DNA of 33,284 nucleotides from Actinomycetota bacterium. Lineage in GTDB: Bacteria; Actinomycetota; Humimicrobiia; Humimicrobiales; Humimicrobiaceae. The position numbers and the translations under genes were made by a program. The notes under the pieces are model-generated. The model had not been told where the DNA came from. It saw only the letters and a list, made by a program, of their open reading frames with translations, and made no database searches. Positions 10,750 through 20,499 of this stretch are shown piece after piece (position 1 is the stretch's first letter; every line of letters begins with the position of its first letter). The stretch covers positions 1 to 33,284 of the forward strand of contig JAQVHC010000003.1 of NCBI GenBank assembly GCA_028696435.1, given 5' to 3'.

Positions 10750-10875
10750 ATATTCACTAATTATCTTTACACCATTACTTAATTCAGTTATTTTATACTG
10801 ATCAAATTTTACACTATTTGTTGATATTATCTCTCTATTAACCTCACACTATTAATGTATTCAGATGATATATAT

Positions 10876-13023
10876 TCAGATGTCAGTTCTTTCCAGCCCT
10901 ATTTTCTTACTTTTGGAATCAATATTTTCTACTTTAACCAGGACTTTATCGCCGACCTTTAAATAATCCTTAATGTCTTTAATCCTCTTATTTGCAACTT
11001 TTGATATATGCAGAAGTCCGTCAACTCCGGGAATTAAGTTAATAAATGCTCCATAGTTTGTTATTCCCACAACAGTTCCCAGAAATTCTTCCCCTACTTT
11101 TATATCATCGATACTTTTTAACATTCCCTCTATCTTTTTTCTGGCCATAGCAATATTCTCGTCATTGGAAGAAATAATAGAAACAATACCTTCTCCGTTA
11201 TAATCGCTTATATCGATTTCATCTAAATTAAATTCCTCTTTTATACTCTTTATATTCTTACCTCCCGGACCGATAATATCACCAATTTTTTCTTTGGGTA
11301 TTTTAAAAGTAGTAATTTTAGGCGCACACTTTGATAAGGTTGGTCTCGGTTCCGGTATAACTTCCAGCATTTTTTCCAGGATGTATAACCTTCCCTCACG
11401 TGCTTTTTCAAGGATTTCTTTTATAATATCAAGGCTAATGCCCTTTGTTTTCATATCCATCTGCAGTGCTGTAATCCCATTTTTTGTCCCGGCAACCTTA
11501 AAATCCATATCGCCATAAAAATCTTCTATACCCTGTATGTCCTTTAGTATTACATAATTGTCTGACTTATCATCCTTAATGAGCCCCATTGCTATACCTG
11601 AAACAGGATTCAATATAGGAACTCCGGCGTCCATTAAAGCAAGTGTGCTGCCGCATACACTGGCCATAGATGTTGAACCATTGGATTCGAGAATTTCTGA
11701 CACGAGTCTTAAAACATATGGGAACTTATCTTCATCAGGAATCATTGGTCTTAAAGCCTTTTCAGCCAGCGCACCATGGCCAATTTCTCTTCTTTTGGGA
11801 CCTCTGAGGGGCCAGGTTTCCCCTACACTGAATGGAGGGAAATTATAGTGATGAATGTATCTTTTAAACTCTTCTTTCCCAAGACTTTCTATTTTTTGAG
11901 CCTCTCTTATTGAGCCAAGTGCCAGTATTGTAAGAGCCTGTGTTTTCCCTCTTGTAAAAAGCCCCATTCCATGAGTTGTATCCGGAAATAAACCTACCTC
12001 ACATTTTATTTCTCTTATATCATCAGGCTTTCTTCCATCGGGTCTTATACCTTTTTCCAGAATTGTTTTCCTTACAAGCTCCCTTTCCAGTTCATTAAAA
12101 CTCATATCAATGCTTTCACTATCATCTGGAAAATCTTCTTCAAGCTCTTTTTCCACTTCTTCTTTTAAAACTGAAACTCTATCCTGAAAAAATCCTCTTT
12201 CTGTACTATCAAGCAGGGCTCTACCCTCATCTTCTTTTGAATACTCTACTATTTCATCCAGAATTCTCTGAATTTTTTCTTCTACAAGCTCCCTTACTCT
12301 CTTTTCAACATCAACATTTAATACAAATTTATCTGTTTCTTTCTTATCCTTTCCTGCTATTTCTTTAAATTCCCTTTGAAAAGAAATTATTTTTTTGATT
12401 TCATCATGTGCTTTCTCCATAGCTTCAATCACTATCTCTTCAGGAGCTTCCTTTGCACCTGCTTCAACCATTAAAATCGCATCTTCGGTTCCTGCTACTA
12501 TTATGTCAATAATACTTTCTTCAATTTCACTATATGTTGGATTTACTATCCATTTATCCCCTACCTTACCCATCCTTACAGCACCTACCGGTTCATCAAA
12601 TGGTATATCTGATATGTATAGCAGTGTTGAAGCACCATTTATTAGAGAAACATCGTAGGGAATATCCTGGTCAAATGATATTACTGTAGCAATTAGCTGC
12701 ACTTCATTCCTTATATTTTTATCAAATAAAGGCCTGAGCGGTCTATCAGTTAACCTCGCATTAAGTATTGCCTTATCACTTGCTTTGCCTTCTCTTCTAA
12801 AGAACCCTCCCGGTATTTTCCCTGCTGCATACATCCTCTCTTCGACATCTACAACAAGCGGGAAAAAATCTACAGCTTCAACCGGGTTTTTATTCATTAC
12901 AGCAGTAATAAGCACACCATTTCCACCAAATTTTACCAGGATAGAATTGGCCTGTCTGGCCATCTTTCCAGTGGAAACAGTCATTTTCTTTCCACGAATA
13001 TCAATTTCATAACTTTTTTCCAT
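10876..13023 (-). CDS. pnp: Polyribonucleotide nucleotidyltransferase (PNPase)
   Basis: 715 aa; two RNase PH domains (GGFFRREGKAS, RTDRPLRPLF-like, SGSTSMASVCG-like), KH GxxG (IIGPGGKNIKSI), C-terminal S1 domain. Confidence 0.97.
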   Translation of the reverse strand: MEKSYEIDIRGKKMTVSTGKMARQANSILVKFGGNGVLITAVMNKNPVEAVDFFPLVVDVEERMYAAGKIPGGFFRREGKASDKAILNARLTDRPLRPLFDKNIRNEVQLIATVISFDQDIPYDVSLINGASTLLYISDIPFDEPVGAVRMGKVGDKWIVNPTYSEIEESIIDIIVAGTEDAILMVEAGAKEAPEEIVIEAMEKAHDEIKKIISFQREFKEIAGKDKKETDKFVLNVDVEKRVRELVEEKIQRILDEIVEYSKEDEGRALLDSTERGFFQDRVSVLKEEVEKELEEDFPDDSESIDMSFNELERELVRKTILEKGIRPDGRKPDDIREIKCEVGLFPDTTHGMGLFTRGKTQALTILALGSIREAQKIESLGKEEFKRYIHHYNFPPFSVGETWPLRGPKRREIGHGALAEKALRPMIPDEDKFPYVLRLVSEILESNGSTSMASVCGSTLALMDAGVPILNPVSGIAMGLIKDDKSDNYVILKDIQGIEDFYGDMDFKVAGTKNGITALQMDMKTKGISLDIIKEILEKAREGRLYILEKMLEVIPEPRPTLSKCAPKITTFKIPKEKIGDIIGPGGKNIKSIKEEFNLDEIDISDYNGEGIVSIISSNDENIAMARKKIEGMLKSIDDIKVGEEFLGTVVGITNYGAFINLIPGVDGLLHISKVANKRIKDIKDYLKVGDKVLVKVENIDSKSKKIGLERTDI

Positions 13024-13109
13024 CTATTATCAAAATGCTCCTTTAAATTATAATTTAAACTCCGGATTAAAATATTTTAAAAGGTTTCCCTGTTGGCTCA
13101 GGTATAACC

Positions 13110-13379
13110 TTATTTTCGCAATCCAAGTTCTTTTATTACTTTTTTATATCTGTTTATGTCATTATTCTTTAAGTATGTAAGAAGCTTTTTTCTTTTTCCA
13201 ACCATAATAACAAGCCCTCTTCTTGAATGATTATCCTTTTTATTCACCTTCAAATGTTCATTAAGCCTGTTTATTTTTTTAGTTAAAATAGCTATCTGAA
13301 CTTCGGAGGAACCGGTATCATTCTCATGAACTTTGAACTTGTCAATTATTTTCTTTTTCTCTTCCTTTACTAAAGCCAA
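13110..13379 (-). CDS. rpsO: 30S ribosomal protein S15
   Basis: [43 protein letters not shown]...HSRRGL. TTG start preferred over the ORF-track GTG at 13388 because GGAGGTGAGG lies just upstream of the TTG. Confidence 0.96.
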   Translation of the reverse strand: MALVKEEKKKIIDKFKVHENDTGSSEVQIAILTKKINRLNEHLKVNKKDNHSRRGLVIMVGKRKKLLTYLKNNDINRYKKVIKELGLRK

Positions 13380-13388
13380 TTTCCTCAC

Positions 13389-13587
13389 CTCCTAAAATTT
13401 CCGTAGTATAATTTATCATAACTGTATACTAATTACAATTTAATCCATTTTTTAGTTTCCTGATCGCCCATGGTATTAAGTTGTATGCAGTATTAAATAT
13501 ATATAAAATAATTTTACCACTATAGAGCGTTTCTCTCTACCCTGTATGACAGGACGGCACTTATTTCTGCTAAGTTTTATCTATTTA
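13389..13587 (-). ncRNA. Possible structured rpsO upstream leader
   Basis: ~200-nt ribF-rpsO spacer. Minus strand contains adjacent hairpin-forming segments CCTGT-cat-ACAGG and TAGAG-agaaacg-CTCTA. No covariance evidence. Confidence 0.25.
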
Positions 13588-14550
13588 CTAAATTTTATCT
13601 GAATTAAATTTAATTTTAAAATATTTTAATGCATATTCAATATCAAGCTTTATACGTTTCACCAATTCATCTTTGTCATCAAATACCATTTCATCCCTTA
13701 ACTTCTCTAAAAAAGTGATTCTAATTTTTTTATTATATATATTACCACTGAAATTCAGCAAATAAACTTCGATTCGCTTTCCTGATTCTTTAAATGTAGG
13801 GTTATCTCCAACATTAATCACAGCTGGAAATATTTTTTCTTCTTCATCAATAAAAACTTTGCCGAGATAAACACCATCAGCAGGTATTACATATAACTCA
13901 CATATATCAATATTTGCAGTTGGAAATCCAAGCAGTCTTCCTCTGCCTGCACCCTTTGTAACAACTCCATCGATCTGTGGATTTCTTCCCAGTAGATTTG
14001 ATACCTCTCTTATCCTGCCTTCAGAATAATATCTCCTTATAGCTGTGCTTGATACTATTTTACCCTTTACCTTTAGTAGAGGTACTACATTTACTTTAAC
14101 ACAGTAAGACTTTAAAAAATTTTTAAGAAACGACACATCTCCTGCAGCCTGGTAACCAAAACGAAAACCCTCACCCACAAAAATTTCTCTTATACGAAGT
14201 TTGTTTACAAGAATATCCCTGCAGAACTGTTCAGGAGTTAATTTTAAAAAATCTGGATTGTTATCAGCAATTATTATACAGTCAACACCCATGGCATCTA
14301 TAATTTTAATTTTTTCTTCGAAAGGAATTATAAGCTTTTTAAATGTATCATTTCTAACTACATTAACCGGTGGTCTGTTAAAAGTTAAAACCATGCTGCT
14401 ACAGTTCACCGCTCTTGCTCTATCAGCACAGTCATTTATTATTTTTTTGTGGCCGAGATGAACACCATCAAAAAACCCTATAACCACTATAGAATTCTTG
14501 AACTTAAAATTTTCTTCATCTATCTTTTCTAAATCCAATAGCTCCGCCAA
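13588..14550 (-). CDS. ribF: Bifunctional riboflavin kinase/FAD synthetase
   Basis: 320 aa; IGFFDGVHLGHKKII, VGEGFRFGYQAAGD, STAIRRYYSEGRI, GRGRLLGFPTANI. Confidence 0.95.
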   Translation of the reverse strand: MAELLDLEKIDEENFKFKNSIVVIGFFDGVHLGHKKIINDCADRARAVNCSSMVLTFNRPPVNVVRNDTFKKLIIPFEEKIKIIDAMGVDCIIIADNNPDFLKLTPEQFCRDILVNKLRIREIFVGEGFRFGYQAAGDVSFLKNFLKSYCVKVNVVPLLKVKGKIVSSTAIRRYYSEGRIREVSNLLGRNPQIDGVVTKGAGRGRLLGFPTANIDICELYVIPADGVYLGKVFIDEEEKIFPAVINVGDNPTFKESGKRIEVYLLNFSGNIYNKKIRITFLEKLRDEMVFDDKDELVKRIKLDIEYALKYFKIKFNSDKI

Positions 14551-14612
14551 TTATCTGCCGGCTCCCTTTTAAAAAATTAAATTTTTAATGGAACAAATAA
14601 ATATTAAACTTT

Positions 14613-15661
14613 TTAATCCACTCCATCACCAAAAGCTATTATACTTTTTGTTAGTTCTTGTTTTATTTCAACCATATTCTTAACCCTATCACCTGCATCA
14701 TCACCTGTATCACAAAATATTTTTTCACTTATAATTTCATGCACCGCAAGCAGGTTTGCGTTGCTATCCAGTATATTAACAAAACTCCCCTTTTTAAATA
14801 AACCGCCTGTATTACCAGTCAATCTCTTTTCTATCATTTCCTCTGTAACAGGGCATCCATTTTTAATAGAATTTATGTATCTATTCTTTACATAAATATT
14901 CTCCATTTTTTCCGATAATCTTTCCAGAGGTACTATATATGGAGCTGGCTTCATATATTCTTCTACAGAAATATGACCCTCAAGCACATTCCTTATAAAA
15001 TCCTCTACACTGATACTATCTTCCAGTTTATAATCGTTAATCGATGTTCTTTTTAACTCTTTTAAAGAAGCTCCTGTTCCGAGCAAACCACCGATATCAT
15101 AGGCCAGTGATCTTATATATGTACCGGAACTGCAGTTTATTTTTATTTCGACTAAATCCTTTTCAATAGAGATAAGCTCAAGATTATAAATATTTACTAT
15201 TTTTGGTTCTAACTCTAACCTGTGTCCCTTCCTTGCCAGCCTGTAGGAAGGACTCCCTTTATATTTTACTGCTGAATACACCGGTGGTATCTGTTTTATT
15301 TTACCTTTAAACTTATTAAGAGCATTTAATACTTTGTCTTTATCTATATCCTCAACTTTCTTCTCAACCAGAATCTTTCCACTGAGATCCCATGTATCTG
15401 TAACCACTCCCAGCTTTAGCTGTGCAATATATTCCTTATTTAAAGTTAAAAAATATTTGAATAATTTAGTGGCTTTATTTATTAATATAATAAGCAGACC
15501 TTCTGCTGCAGGGTCCAGAGTTCCTGCATGGCCAATTTTTTTTAAAAAAAAACTTTTTTTAACTTCCGTATAACATCATAAGACGTTACAGCCGGTGGTT
15601 TATTTATTAATAAAATACCGTCAAAATCCTTTAGATAATCTGACTTACAGCTTCTATCCAT
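14613..15661 (-). CDS. truB: tRNA pseudouridine synthase B, split by a -1 frameshift at 15536-15560
   Basis: Frame A (15661-15542): MDRSCKSDYLKDFDGILLINKPPAVTSYDVIRKLKKVFF*. Frame B (to 14613): LKKIGHAGTLDPAAEGLLIILINKATKLFKYFLTLNKEYIAQLKLGVVTDTWDLSG... Together they give the canonical TruB N-terminus with the catalytic GTLDP motif. The ORF track shows only 14613-15407. Confidence 0.9.
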
Positions 15662-16655
15662 TGTCTATGCTTTCCTTAACTGAATTTTTTAAATTATTTA
15701 TTACAGTTCTCAGGCTTCCTCTATCAGCATATGCAGAAGCCATTTTGTGTCCCCCACCATTAAATTTACTTGCAATCGTGAAAAGATCAATGTTGCTATC
15801 AGAGGTTCTAAGACTAATTTTAAAGCACCTTTTCCCGGTCTGTTTAATTAAAGCAGCGACTCTTACTTTCTCTGCGCTTCTCAGTAAATTAATGATCTCA
15901 TCCTGGGCAGAAAAAGGTAAATTTAATTTTTTAAAATCTTTCTGCAAAACATAGGAATATATAAGACCGGTAGAAGGCACGAACTCAATTCTCTGAAAAA
16001 CAATCTGTATCAGCTTAAATCTCTCCAGAGGCTCACTCTCATATATATATTTACTTATCTTAGAAGGATTTACATTAAATTTAAGCAATTCACTTACTGC
16101 TTTATGAACATCAGAATTTGTATTGCTGTATTGAAATTTTCCTGTATCAGTCAGTATTCCAACATAAATGCCCTCAGCTATTATATCATCCATCAGACCC
16201 GGGTAATTGCAAGATATAAGTTCATACAAAATCTCTGCAGTTGCTGATTTTTCTATATCCACAACATTCAGGTTACCAAAATTGGTATTATTATAATGAT
16301 GGTCAATGTTTACTATATATTTAAAATTATCTTTTAATTCTTTAAAATCCAGATTCATTCTGTACTCATCAGCACAATCAAGACAGAAACATATATATTG
16401 CCCATTATTATCAGATTCTTTTATTTTCTCAAAGTTTTTACAAATCCTGTCAATATGGGGTAGAAATTTATATTGATAGGGGATTTCACAGTTGCAAACA
16501 GGCAGTACTTCCTTCTTGAGTAGAATTAGTAACTGATAAAGTGCTATCTGTGAACCTAATGAATCACCATCGGGACAATCGTGGGTTATAATTACAAATT
16601 TATTATTAGTATCTATAATTTTTGATATCTGACTGTATAAATTATTTACATCCAA
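15654..16655 (-). CDS. nrnA: Bifunctional oligoribonuclease/PAP phosphatase NrnA (DHH family)
   Basis: 333 aa; ITHDCPDGDSLGSQIAL, CLDCAD, IDHHYNNTNFG, FNGGGHKMASAYADRG (DHHA1). Confidence 0.92.
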   Translation of the reverse strand: MDVNNLYSQISKIIDTNNKFVIITHDCPDGDSLGSQIALYQLLILLKKEVLPVCNCEIPYQYKFLPHIDRICKNFEKIKESDNNGQYICFCLDCADEYRMNLDFKELKDNFKYIVNIDHHYNNTNFGNLNVVDIEKSATAEILYELISCNYPGLMDDIIAEGIYVGILTDTGKFQYSNTNSDVHKAVSELLKFNVNPSKISKYIYESEPLERFKLIQIVFQRIEFVPSTGLIYSYVLQKDFKKLNLPFSAQDEIINLLRSAEKVRVAALIKQTGKRCFKISLRTSDSNIDLFTIASKFNGGGHKMASAYADRGSLRTVINNLKNSVKESIDNG

Positions 16656-16660
16656 TTATA

Positions 16661-17029
16661 CTAACCTGCTTGCTGCCTCTTGTCTTTTTCCAGATCATCA
16701 AGTATTTTTGATACCCTTATACCGGTGTCTATGGATTTATCATATAAAAACTTTATGCTGGGCACACTCCTGAGCTTTAATCTCTGTTGTAGATTTCTCT
16801 TTATAAATCCCTTACAACTATTCAGGCCTTCAAAACTTCTTTTGATCTCATCTTCATCGCCCATTATGCTTATAAAAACATCCAGCCACTTAAAATCTAC
16901 TGATAATTCCGCACCGGTAACAGTCACAAACCCTATTCTTGGATCATTTACTTTTGTATTAATTATAAAACTGATTTCCCTTTTTATATCTATCTCGGCT
17001 TTTTTTATTCTATCCACTTTAAACACCAC
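16661..17029 (-). CDS. rbfA: Ribosome-binding factor A
   Basis: 122 aa; RIKKAEIDIKREISFIINTKVNDPRIGFVTVTGAELSVDFKWLDVFISIMG; RSVPSIKFLYDKSIDTGIRVSKILDDL. Confidence 0.93.
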   Translation of the reverse strand: MVFKVDRIKKAEIDIKREISFIINTKVNDPRIGFVTVTGAELSVDFKWLDVFISIMGDEDEIKRSFEGLNSCKGFIKRNLQQRLKLRSVPSIKFLYDKSIDTGIRVSKILDDLEKDKRQQAG

Positions 17030-17052
17030 CAGCCTTATATCATTTCGACATA

Positions 17053-19236
17053 TTATTTTTCCTCAAAAAATTCAAGCATGTCTCCGATGTTAATATCCTG
17101 AAAATTTTCTATTCTTATTCCACATTCATATCCTGACGTAACTTTTTTCACATCTTCCTTAAAGCGATGCAGGGTTGCAATCTTTCCTTCAAAAATCACA
17201 TTTCCATCTCTTATTACATTTACTAAATTACCTCTTTCAACTTCACCTTCAAGAATATAAGAACCTGCAATTACTCCAACTTTTGGTAACTTAAATGTTT
17301 CTCTCACTTCAGCCTTACCCTTGCTGACTTTCTTCACTTCAGGTTTTAATAATCCTTTAAAGGCAAGCGTAATATCATCGATTAATTTATAGATGATATC
17401 ATATGTCCTTACTTCTACGCCTTCTTTTTTATATAATTGTTCTGCGCTTCTGGTTAATGATACTCCAAAGCCAATTACTATAGCATTTGAGGCTACAGCA
17501 AGCATGATATCACTTTCTGTTATCGCACCTATCGCTTTATGTATTATTTCAATTTTAACCTTTTCTTCTTTTATATCGTCAAGTGATTTTACTAATGCAT
17601 CAAGTGAGCCCTGGGAATCTGCTTTAAGGATTATTTTTAATTTTATCAATTCATTCTCTTTTGACAGCTCTGATAACTTTTCCAGGGTTAATGTTCTCCT
17701 AGAATCAGCTATTTTCATCATTTTTCTTTCATATTCTTTTCTTTGCAGAAGCTCTTTAGCCGATTTTTCATCTTTAACAACAAATAATTTATCACCGGCT
17801 TTCGGAACTGAAGGAAAACCTGTAATTTCTACAGGCTGGGATAAAATTGCTTCTTTAATCGAGTTTCCATATTCATCTCTTATTGACCTTACCCTGCCAA
17901 ATGAATTACCGGTAATAAAAGAATCGCCAACTTTTATTTTACCCCTTTTTACTATTACTGTTCCTGCAGGACCCATACTTTTATCCAGTCTTGATTCAAT
18001 TATAATTCCCGTTCCCATAGAATCAGGGTTACCCTTTATTTCATTTAAATCTGCAACAAGCAGAATCATTTCAAGAAATTCTTCAAGATTAATCTTTTTC
18101 TTGGCAGAGATTTCTATACAAATGGTATCTCCGCCCCATTCTTCAGGAACAAGATCATATTCGGTAAGACCTTTTTTTATTTTTTCTGGATCTGCATCCG
18201 GCAGGTCTATTTTATTTATAGCAATAATAATTGGAACGCCGGCTTCCTTTGCATGATTTATTGCTTCAACTGTCTGGGGCATGATTCCATCATTTGCAGC
18301 TATAACAATTACTGCAATATCTGTAACCCTGGCACCTCTTGCTCTGATGGAAGTGAAAGCTTCGTGACCCGGCGTATCTATAAAAGTAATTTTTCTATTC
18401 TTATATTCAACCTGATAGGCACCTATTCTCTGTGTTATCCCCCCATGCTCACTTATCGCTACATTTGTTTCCCTTATAACATCAAGTAAAGTTGTTTTGC
18501 CGTGGTCCACATGCCCCATTACAGTTACAATTGGTGGTCTGGGTTTTAGCTCTTCCTCAGCGTCTTCATAAACTTCATCTAACCTGTCATCAAAGCCAAC
18601 AATATGATACTTAAAATTATATTCCTGTGATAAAAATTCTATTAAATCTCTACTCAGCGACTGGTTTATATTAACAACCTCGCCCATGTTAAATAATAAC
18701 TCAATTATTTCATGTGAGGGCACATTTATCTTTTCTGATAATTTTTTTATGGTTATACCTTCCGATAACTCGATTACCTTTTTTATTTCAGGCCGCTTCT
18801 TTAAATCTTTTTCAAAACCTTCCTGCCGCTCTTTTAATACTTTTTTACTTTTTGTTTTATCTTGTGATGCTTTCTTTTTCTTAACCGGTCTTACTTTCAG
18901 TCTTCCCTCTTTTTCTTCTTTATCAAGTTCTCTGTCAATTACACTCTTTATACTTAACTTTTTTTCTTTTTCCCAATCTGTTTTCGCTTTTAGTTTAGCT
19001 TCAGTTTTTTGAGGTTTTTCCCTTTCAGACATCACAATCTCTTCTACTTTCTCAGCTTTCTCTGTTTTTGTCTTTACGGTAGCAGCATCCAGAGCCTCGC
19101 TATCTGTACTTCTCAATATCGCTCTTCCGGAAGTTGTAGCTGAGGTTTTTTTCTCCTTTATATGACTTGTCTTTTCCTTTTTAGTTGTATTATTTTTACT
19201 TTTTTCTTTATTTCCACTCATAGCTTTAACAATCAC
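17053..19236 (-). CDS. infB: Translation initiation factor IF-2
   Basis: 727 aa; RPPIVTVMGHVDHGKTTLLDVIRETNVA, ITQRIGAYQV, TFIDTPGHEAFTSIRARGARVTDIAV, NKIDLPDADPEKIK. Translation may start at the internal ATG (MSGNKEK). Confidence 0.97.
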   Translation of the reverse strand: MIVKAMSGNKEKSKNNTTKKEKTSHIKEKKTSATTSGRAILRSTDSEALDAATVKTKTEKAEKVEEIVMSEREKPQKTEAKLKAKTDWEKEKKLSIKSVIDRELDKEEKEGRLKVRPVKKKKASQDKTKSKKVLKERQEGFEKDLKKRPEIKKVIELSEGITIKKLSEKINVPSHEIIELLFNMGEVVNINQSLSRDLIEFLSQEYNFKYHIVGFDDRLDEVYEDAEEELKPRPPIVTVMGHVDHGKTTLLDVIRETNVAISEHGGITQRIGAYQVEYKNRKITFIDTPGHEAFTSIRARGARVTDIAVIVIAANDGIMPQTVEAINHAKEAGVPIIIAINKIDLPDADPEKIKKGLTEYDLVPEEWGGDTICIEISAKKKINLEEFLEMILLVADLNEIKGNPDSMGTGIIIESRLDKSMGPAGTVIVKRGKIKVGDSFITGNSFGRVRSIRDEYGNSIKEAILSQPVEITGFPSVPKAGDKLFVVKDEKSAKELLQRKEYERKMMKIADSRRTLTLEKLSELSKENELIKLKIILKADSQGSLDALVKSLDDIKEEKVKIEIIHKAIGAITESDIMLAVASNAIVIGFGVSLTRSAEQLYKKEGVEVRTYDIIYKLIDDITLAFKGLLKPEVKKVSKGKAEVRETFKLPKVGVIAGSYILEGEVERGNLVNVIRDGNVIFEGKIATLHRFKEDVKKVTSGYECGIRIENFQDINIGDMLEFFEEK

Positions 19237-19325
19237 ACTACTTTGTTAACCGCTTTTATTTTTTATACAGCCCAGAATAATAATTTTTCTGTCTCTATTA
19301 ACTAATTATGCCAGATTACCATCTA

Positions 19326-20381
19326 TCAAACCTTCTCTATATCTTCTCCTTTGCTCTTCAATCTTTCTTTTCTCGCTTCTTCAAGTTCTTCTTCAAACTG
19401 ATTTTCACTCTTTATATCAATTTTCCAGCCCGTAAGCTTCGCTGCCAGCCTTGCATTCTGACCTTCTCTACCTATTGCCAGAGAAAGCTGTTCGCTGGAA
19501 ACCACAACAAGTGCAAATTTGTTTTCGTCATCGGTAAGCACTTTTAAAACTCTTGCCGGACTGAGCGCATTTTTAATAAAAGTTACAATATCCTCACTAT
19601 ATTCTACTATATCTATTTTTTCTCCGCCTAATTCATCCACAATCATTTTAACACGTGAACCTTTAGGTCCAACACAGGCCCCAACAGGGTCTACATTCTT
19701 TTCATTTGACTTTACTGCTATTTTTGTCCTGTAACCTGCCTCTCTGGCAATGCTTTTAATTTCAACAATACCTTCATAAATCTCAGGAACCTCCAGTTCA
19801 AAAAGCTTCTTTATCAAACCCGTATGTGTCCTTGATACTATCACCTGGGGTCCCTTTGTTGTTTTTCTAACGTCAGAAATATAGCATTTTATCCTTTCTC
19901 CATGTTTATACTTCTCCCCGGGAACCTGTTCACCTGGTGGTAGCAGTGCTTCTACTTTGCCTAAATCTACAAGCGTGAATCTAGCATCACTCTGTTGTAT
20001 GATTCCTGTTACCATATCCCCAACTCTATCCTTGAATTCATCATACATAACTTCCCGCTCAGCCTCCTTGATTCTTTGTCTTATTACCTGTTTGGCTGTC
20101 TGCGCTGCTATTCTGCCAAAATTATCCGGAGTAACTTCTATTTCAGTATTCTCGCTATTCTCTCCTCCGGCTTCACCACTGCTCTCGTCTTTATCCAGAA
20201 TTTTAAATACTTTTATTTCGCCTGTTTTCAAATTTATATCAACCCTGCAATCATAATCCACCTGATAGTTCTTTTTATAGGCTGAAACAAAGGCAACCTC
20301 AAGAGCCTCTATTATAGTATCCAGTTTTATACCTTTTTCTTTTTCTAACTCTACCAGTGCTGTAATTAAATTTTTATTCAA
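19326..20381 (-). CDS. nusA: Transcription termination/antitermination factor NusA
   Basis: NKNLITALVELEKEKGI N-terminus, S1 domain, KH domains (VGPKGSRVKMIVDELGGEKIDIVEY; IGREGQNARLAAKLTGWKIDI). TTG start at 20381 preferred over GTG at 20390 because AGGTGAT sits just upstream. Confidence 0.96.
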   Translation of the reverse strand: MNKNLITALVELEKEKGIKLDTIIEALEVAFVSAYKKNYQVDYDCRVDINLKTGEIKVFKILDKDESSGEAGGENSENTEIEVTPDNFGRIAAQTAKQVIRQRIKEAEREVMYDEFKDRVGDMVTGIIQQSDARFTLVDLGKVEALLPPGEQVPGEKYKHGERIKCYISDVRKTTKGPQVIVSRTHTGLIKKLFELEVPEIYEGIVEIKSIAREAGYRTKIAVKSNEKNVDPVGACVGPKGSRVKMIVDELGGEKIDIVEYSEDIVTFIKNALSPARVLKVLTDDENKFALVVVSSEQLSLAIGREGQNARLAAKLTGWKIDIKSENQFEEELEEARKERLKSKGEDIEKV

Positions 20382-20413
20382 ATTTATCACCTGTATGTAA
20401 CAGAATTTAAACT

Positions 20414-20444
20414 AAAAAATAGTGGGTCTCACCCACTATTTTTT
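20414..20444 (-). terminator. Intrinsic terminator hairpin in the nusA 5' leader (attenuator candidate)
   Basis: Perfect 14-bp inverted repeat AAAAAATAGTGGGT-gag-ACCCACTATTTTTT (minus strand) with a T6 run, ~33 nt upstream of the nusA start. Confidence 0.8.
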
Positions 20445-20471
20445 AACTAATTTCAATAAAATTTATTAAAA

Positions 20472-20499
20472 AGTATATCATAATTTTAAAAAATTACAA
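20472..20499 (-). promoter_or_regulatory. Putative nusA-infB operon promoter
   Basis: Minus strand: TTGTAA (494-499 of 20xxx), 16-nt spacer, TATACT (20472-20477). It lies ~28 nt upstream of the terminator hairpin. Confidence 0.45.

Noticed and set aside
13042-13059. 18-bp palindrome TTTAAATTATAATTTAAA upstream of pnp
   Set aside because: Purely A/T and expected by chance at this base composition.
17393-18256. 287-aa plus-strand ORF opposite infB
   Set aside because: Antisense to a well-supported IF-2 GTPase domain. The translation is low-complexity Ser/Ile-rich with no recognisable motif.
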